Below, in pieces: positions 60,085 through 64,000 of a DNA stretch of 64,000 bases. Position numbers and translations under genes: made by a program. Source of the stretch: Artemisia argyi (Eukaryota; Streptophyta; Magnoliopsida; Asterales; Asteraceae); the NCBI GenBank assembly GCA_030686995.1, contig CM060692.1, positions 9,529,465 to 9,593,464 of the forward strand, read 5' to 3'. Each line of letters opens with the position of its first letter. Within the stretch, counting starts at the first letter, position 1. The notes beneath the pieces were generated by a model. That model worked only from the letters and a program-made list of their open reading frames with translations. It ran no database searches and was not told the DNA's origin.

Positions 60085-60966
60085 TTCAACAGAAAAACAT
60101 GGAGTTCGCAAATTTCTCTTGCAGCTTTGGAAGCTAAGGGACAGGTACTGCTCCGGCTGATGTGACTCCTGTGCCACCATGACTATCTCTGAATGGTCCT
60201 CAAATTTCATAAACTGACCCACCTGAGTAGCAGCGAGATGCGCATAGCATATTGGAGCAACTGCATCAATACACATACAAATTAATTAATCGATATTCAA
60301 ACAAAATCTGATGAAGTTTTTTGGTAGATACTGAATTTTTAAGCATAATGTCACCAAAGATTTAAATATATCTTACCAACAGAAATTGCAGTAGTACTAC
60401 GCTGGTACCTGCAATTATCAAAGAAAACCTTTGATTACATAATCATTGATTCAAGCCAAGACAGCAAACTTGCAATAATATAACTTACACATAAGAAAGG
60501 GAACGCACAAGCTACTGAAGGTCATCAGCTGAGAAGCCAATTTCCTCATACAGAACATGATAATGAGTAGGCCTTGTTATCCCCTGTTTCAAAAATGCCA
60601 TTAGCTAACACTTTCATGTTTTACAGATTAAATACTCGCAAGAAACTTCCAAGGTGTAGGATCATAATACTCACTATCATTCCAGCATGTGCACACATGT
60701 AAAAGTCATTGTTACGAGGATGGCAAACTTTGTTGTCAATCACAGTTCCTGTTTTACCAAAGATGCAAATTCGTGTGTCAGCTTATAGAAGCCACCATCT
60801 CCTTATGTGCCAAATTTATACTACAATTTATGTAAATATTACCAGGTGGAACATAATCTGGAGAACCATGAGATACATCCATACCAAGAATAATCGTGGG
60901 TGCTTTAGATACAACAGGAATTGAAAGGGAATGCTCAATTGCCAGCATCGAATTCAATCCTCCAAG
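60085..60966 (-). pseudogene. AGO4-clade Argonaute fragment (PIWI domain), broken
   Basis: Five exon-like blocks on the minus strand with GT/AG borders: 60843-60966 (LGGLNSMLAIEHS, APTIILGMDVSHGSP), 60675-60748 (VIDNKVCHPRNNDFYMCAHA), 60489-60583 (RPTHYHVLYEEIGFSADDLQ), 60377-60408 (QRSTTAISV) and 60085-60260 (VAPICYAHLAATQVGQFMKF). Family role: AGO4-type proteins bind 24-nt siRNAs and guide DNA methylation. Here GMDVSHGSP runs straight into DYVPPG, so roughly 150 residues are missing, including the second catalytic Asp. A TAG follows FSADDLQ. The last exon has a frameshift near 60170 and a TAG before LPKLQEK. No exons for the N, PAZ or MID domains are seen upstream. Confidence 0.88.
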
Positions 60967-61181
60967 CTGCCAACAACCAATCATTAATCAACACTTAAAT
61001 CTTTCAGATTTCTCATAGCTTCTTAACTTGTAGTAATTATTACAGTATAAGTTTTGTCTCTCTCTATCACAAGGGCACACTGGATTTTCTACTAATCCAA
61101 GTAATCACAAACCAACATTCTTTTTCCTCTATTTTACTCCCATCAGATCAACAAAAAACCTTCCAAAATAGCACAAACAAA

Positions 61182-61258
61182 ATAACTCTCTGTATACTAT
61201 GAAATAAACAAAATAAATCTCTGTATACTATGAAATAAACAAAATAACTCTCTGTATA
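61182..61258. repeat. 31-bp tandem repeat, about 2.5 units
   Basis: The unit contains CTCTGTATACTATGAAATAA. Two full copies and a partial third end near CTCTCTGTATAC. Confidence 0.88.
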
Positions 61259-61260
61259 CA

Positions 61261-61990
61261 AACTTCTAGACTTACTTCAATTAACAGCTATCAGAAACAA
61301 CAACCTGTTGCCACGCAATGTAATAAGCTTTAATTAATTACGAAGATTACTCATTTACAATAAGCTGATCCAAATAAGCACTAAACTGATGCAACCAAAA
61401 CTTAAGTTGGATTACTAATTGAAAATAACGTCAATTAACAACGCGCTAAAAAATAACCCGGTGACACGCAATGTAATCGGCTTTAATACCTAATCATACT
61501 TCAACCGAGCTCAAAACTAGTTCGCTAAGGCTTGTTACATAATCAATAAATCTAGGCTAAAACACCAGAATTATATCAAATTTCAATACTAATTATGAAT
61601 TCTATACAAACTTCTAAGCTTACTTCAATTAACAGCTATAAATTGCACAAATAACAACCTGTTGACACGCAATGTAATTAGCTTTAATAGAAGAAATGCA
61701 CAACCTAAAGCAACAATGCTTAAAACTAGATTATCGCACACATTATAAACTGATCGTACTTCAAACAGTCAAACAACAACAATCGAACTTAAAACTAGTT
61801 CGCTAAAACTACGCCAAACGCCATAATTATATCGAATTTCAATACTAACAGCAAGTAAGATACTAACATTACTAGCAATTACACAAAAAAATCAACAACG
61901 TGTTGACGTGCAATGTAATCGGCTTTAATACCTAATCATACTTCCAACCGAGCTTAAGACTAACGCTTGTTTACATAATCAATAACTCTA
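61261..61990. repeat. Degenerate repeat family, four copies at 150-240 bp spacing
   Basis: A shared core, TGACACGCAATGTAAT followed by GCTTTAAT, occurs near 61308, 61461, 61661 and 61901. The flanks are also partly shared (CTTACTTCAATTAACAGCTA; CCTAATCATACTTC). The copies are irregular, so this is an old local duplication rather than a satellite. Confidence 0.75.
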
Positions 61991-62087
61991 CGCTAAAACG
62001 TCACAACTATAAAGATTGTACCTGTAAATTCTTGGTTCAATCGAGTCGGAAATGTCTCCAAATTTAAAAAGAAACAAAAATTGTAGA

Positions 62088-62157
62088 CCTGACAGAAGTT
62101 GAAAACAGAAACATATGTTAGACCTGATAGAAGCTGGAAACAGAAACATATGTTAGA
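62088..62157. repeat. 35-bp direct repeat, two units
   Basis: The unit is GACCTGACAGAAG plus a CAGAAACATATGTTA tail, repeated with three substitutions. Confidence 0.85.
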
Positions 62158-62353
62158 CTACCAGAAAAGTCTTAGATTTTATGAACTCGGGGTCATACAC
62201 CATCACTGGTCATACACTGCCCCCATAATATCTTTGCCTCTGCTCATTACTAAAGATTTGCGATTAGAGCCTAATTTTCACAGAACATTGAGCCGTAGAA
62301 ACCGGTAAGATATAAGTCCAACTTGAAAAAAGAGACTCAAATCAGCACACTAC

Positions 62354-62490
62354 CTGATCCTTTGATATATTTTCTCTCCACTCCCTATGAGGAAGTGTCA
62401 ATAATCTTTGTATCTCAGGCGAAACTTCAGCTAGTATCAGCTTCTGTATATCATCCCTATTCGCATTCTCACACACACATTTACGAATCA
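62354..62490 (-). other. Exon-like ORF of unknown identity
   Basis: The minus-strand frame is open and reads DDIQKLILAEVSPEIQRLLT then LPHREWRENISKDQ. It is followed by a good donor (CAG|GTAGTG). The composition is protein-like (amphipathic, few low-complexity residues), unlike the surrounding AT-rich DNA. I do not recognise the family. It could be one exon of a cellular gene or a captured gene fragment beside the Argonaute remnant. Confidence 0.4.
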
Positions 62491-64000
62491 AGATTCAAAG
62501 ATTAACGTCATCACTATTATCTATTAACAATCAAACCAAACATTTAACATTATTCCGCCTTCTAACTAGTACACACTATTACGACAAGTATGCACATTGA
62601 ATGCACCGATCAGTCATCTCTACAAAGTTTGTTCAAGACTATAGTATTCGAGAGATCAATCAAAGATATACAGCAGTAAACATTTTATAAGACAATACAA
62701 CTGGAGCTAATTAGTTAGTCACCGAACTTAATGCGCCCTCACATTAGGCACTTCAACTGTCATAAAATTAATGCACCCTCACATTAGGCACGCTATACAC
62801 ATTTCATCTTAAATGACAGAAAACATACTATTTTTTCCTAAAAACTAGTTTAGTACCATAATAACGAATCAACGATAAAAACTGGTCAATTATTATAATT
62901 TTTCTTTGATTAAGAGTGTTGTGCAATCAAGTTGTGAAAAAGATCAAATGTGAGTCATTGAAACCAAAATGACTATGCAAACTTGCAGGTTCTCATTTTT
63001 TCTCCTTTGTCAAACCAGAGTGGTGGTTCTCTGATATTGACTCTGATATGCAAAGAATCAGGCTGTGATGATTGTGATGTTGCATTATCAAAGAATCAGG
63101 AGAAATGACCTCTGAAAGAGAGCTGTTACGTCAGCTGTTTCAAAACATCAGATTGTGGTTGAAGCTTAGGACTGAGCTTGGGCATAAAGAACAAGTACAA
63201 CTGAAAATTGGGTTAAAACAGATAGTTGGTTTGGATAGATTGTGTAGGTTTTGCAACTTCAGGAAAAGTGACAGTTCAGCAATGTTGTGACTCATAGGGT
63301 ACAAATCAGATGTGGATATTAGTATGAATCCAGATGAATTTCTCTGTCAACAGTAGGAGTTCTATTTCAATAATATCTCTTGCAAACTAGACAACGCAGT
63401 CAAGGTACAAATACTAATGCAATACTCCCTAAATCATACAGGTGTCATGGTCAAAGCTAAGTTACTGTTAAATACCCACCCGTATGGAATGATGCTTATC
63501 TTTTTCTTATTCTGCTTAATCACACAGTAGTAAACAAAACTCAACTCATCATCAATTTTCTTTATGCATACATGATTCTTTGTTTCGAAATTTGTCCTTC
63601 AGAAAATTAAATTCCTAAATCATATTATAATAAATAAAGAAAACACCACTTGATGATATAAGTTTGTTTTATTTCTCGGAAGTAACAATTCATCAAACAC
63701 CTTTACTACATCACAAAAATGATCCCGCTTATCATCAATTTTCTTATTAATCACCTTATTATGTGTTTTGTTTGCTACAGTGTGATTAAGCACATCCAAA
63801 CACCATCTCCTAAACACGCACATTATTAATCACCTTATAGCTTATAAATACAGTACGTACAGTACATTTATATACCTCGCGCAGCTCTTCGACAAAAATC
63901 TAACAATCTCATCTCTACTCGCCTCACTTATAAATACACTATACTACATTTATATACCTCGTGCAACTTTTTCATCAAAAAACTATCATCTCCTAAACAC
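62491..64000. other. AT-rich DNA, no gene identified
   Basis: A direct repeat pair (AATGCRCCCTCACATTAGGC) lies at 62731 and 62768. An 86-bp-spaced repeat (CTTATAAATACA, then CATTTATATACCTCG) lies at 63841 and 63927, and CATCTCCTAAACAC occurs at 63804 and at the window end. Short ORFs here are not supported. Confidence 0.55.

Larger units (their letters stand above)
60967..62353. other. AT-rich non-coding DNA with degenerate repeats
   Basis: There are no further Argonaute exons on the minus strand. Contents are the repeat arrays listed separately (61182-61258, 61261-61990, 62088-62157) and AT-rich spacer. Confidence 0.6.

Noticed and set aside
60778..60984. Functional Argonaute or a new RNA-silencing gene
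   Set aside because: The PIWI blocks carry a large deletion, a frameshift and stops, and no N, PAZ or MID exons are present.
63105..63290. 61-codon ORF near the right end
   Set aside because: No recognisable motif, no splice context and composition like the surrounding DNA.
1..64000. CRISPR arrays, bacterial operons, rRNA or tRNA genes
   Set aside because: The window is plant nuclear DNA. No spaced identical repeats, no rRNA blocks and no tRNA cloverleaf were noticed by eye.

Overview
This is plant nuclear DNA, most likely from an asterid eudicot. Spliced genes with GT/AG introns, plant LTR-retrotransposon lineages and an AT-rich background show the plant origin. The charged C-terminal ORF of the Athila-like elements resembles ORFs I remember from Asteraceae genomes; that is memory, not a search. 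About 84% of the window (1-53794) is a nest of LTR retrotransposons. The right end holds one intact cellular gene and one broken gene.

Layout. G is a gag-only Ty3/gypsy-type element with unusually long LTRs (about 2.9 kb). It starts left of the window and ends at 48529. Its 5' LTR, visible as 1-1263, 9044-9242 and 33174-33717, was hit twice: by a minus-strand copia (C1, 1264-9043, TSD CTTTT) and by an Athila-like array (E1, 9243-33173, TSD GCATC). E1 carries a nested relative, E2, inside its gag-derived ORF (TSD ATCCC). The whole E1+E2 block is repeated once with a period of about 11256 bp, giving LTR-internal-LTR-internal-LTR. The G interior (33718-36013) keeps only a broken gag. The G 3' LTR (36014-48529) was hit by a Sirevirus-like copia, C2 (38754-48372, TSD CTTTC), which also keeps a three-LTR footprint. 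G itself sits inside the RNase H codons of an older minus-strand copia, C3 (48530-53794), whose 3' end must lie left of the window.

Relative order of events read from the junctions: C3, then G, then C1, E1 and C2 into the G LTRs; E2 into E1; then tandem duplication of E1+E2. Every polyprotein here carries stops or frameshifts. E1, E2 and G have no recognisable pol, so they would depend on enzymes from elsewhere.

Right of 53795 is lower-copy DNA. A nine-exon cysteinyl-tRNA synthetase gene (55560-58915, 514 aa, probably cytosolic) has intact HIGH, KMSKS and zinc-site residues and a MITE in intron 4. At 59467 there is a CACTA-type transposon end with palindromic subterminal repeats. It is followed by a minus-strand AGO4-clade Argonaute pseudogene (60085-60966) with an internal deletion, a frameshift and stops. 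From 60967 to 64000 I see short degenerate tandem repeats and one unidentified exon-like ORF.

The most informative features are the two independent three-LTR tandem structures, the apparently recombinant middle E1 LTR, the array of TGACGGCGTCA palindromes in the Athila-like U3 regions, and the truncated Argonaute beside a CACTA end. I did not find a convincing new defence or enzymatic system.
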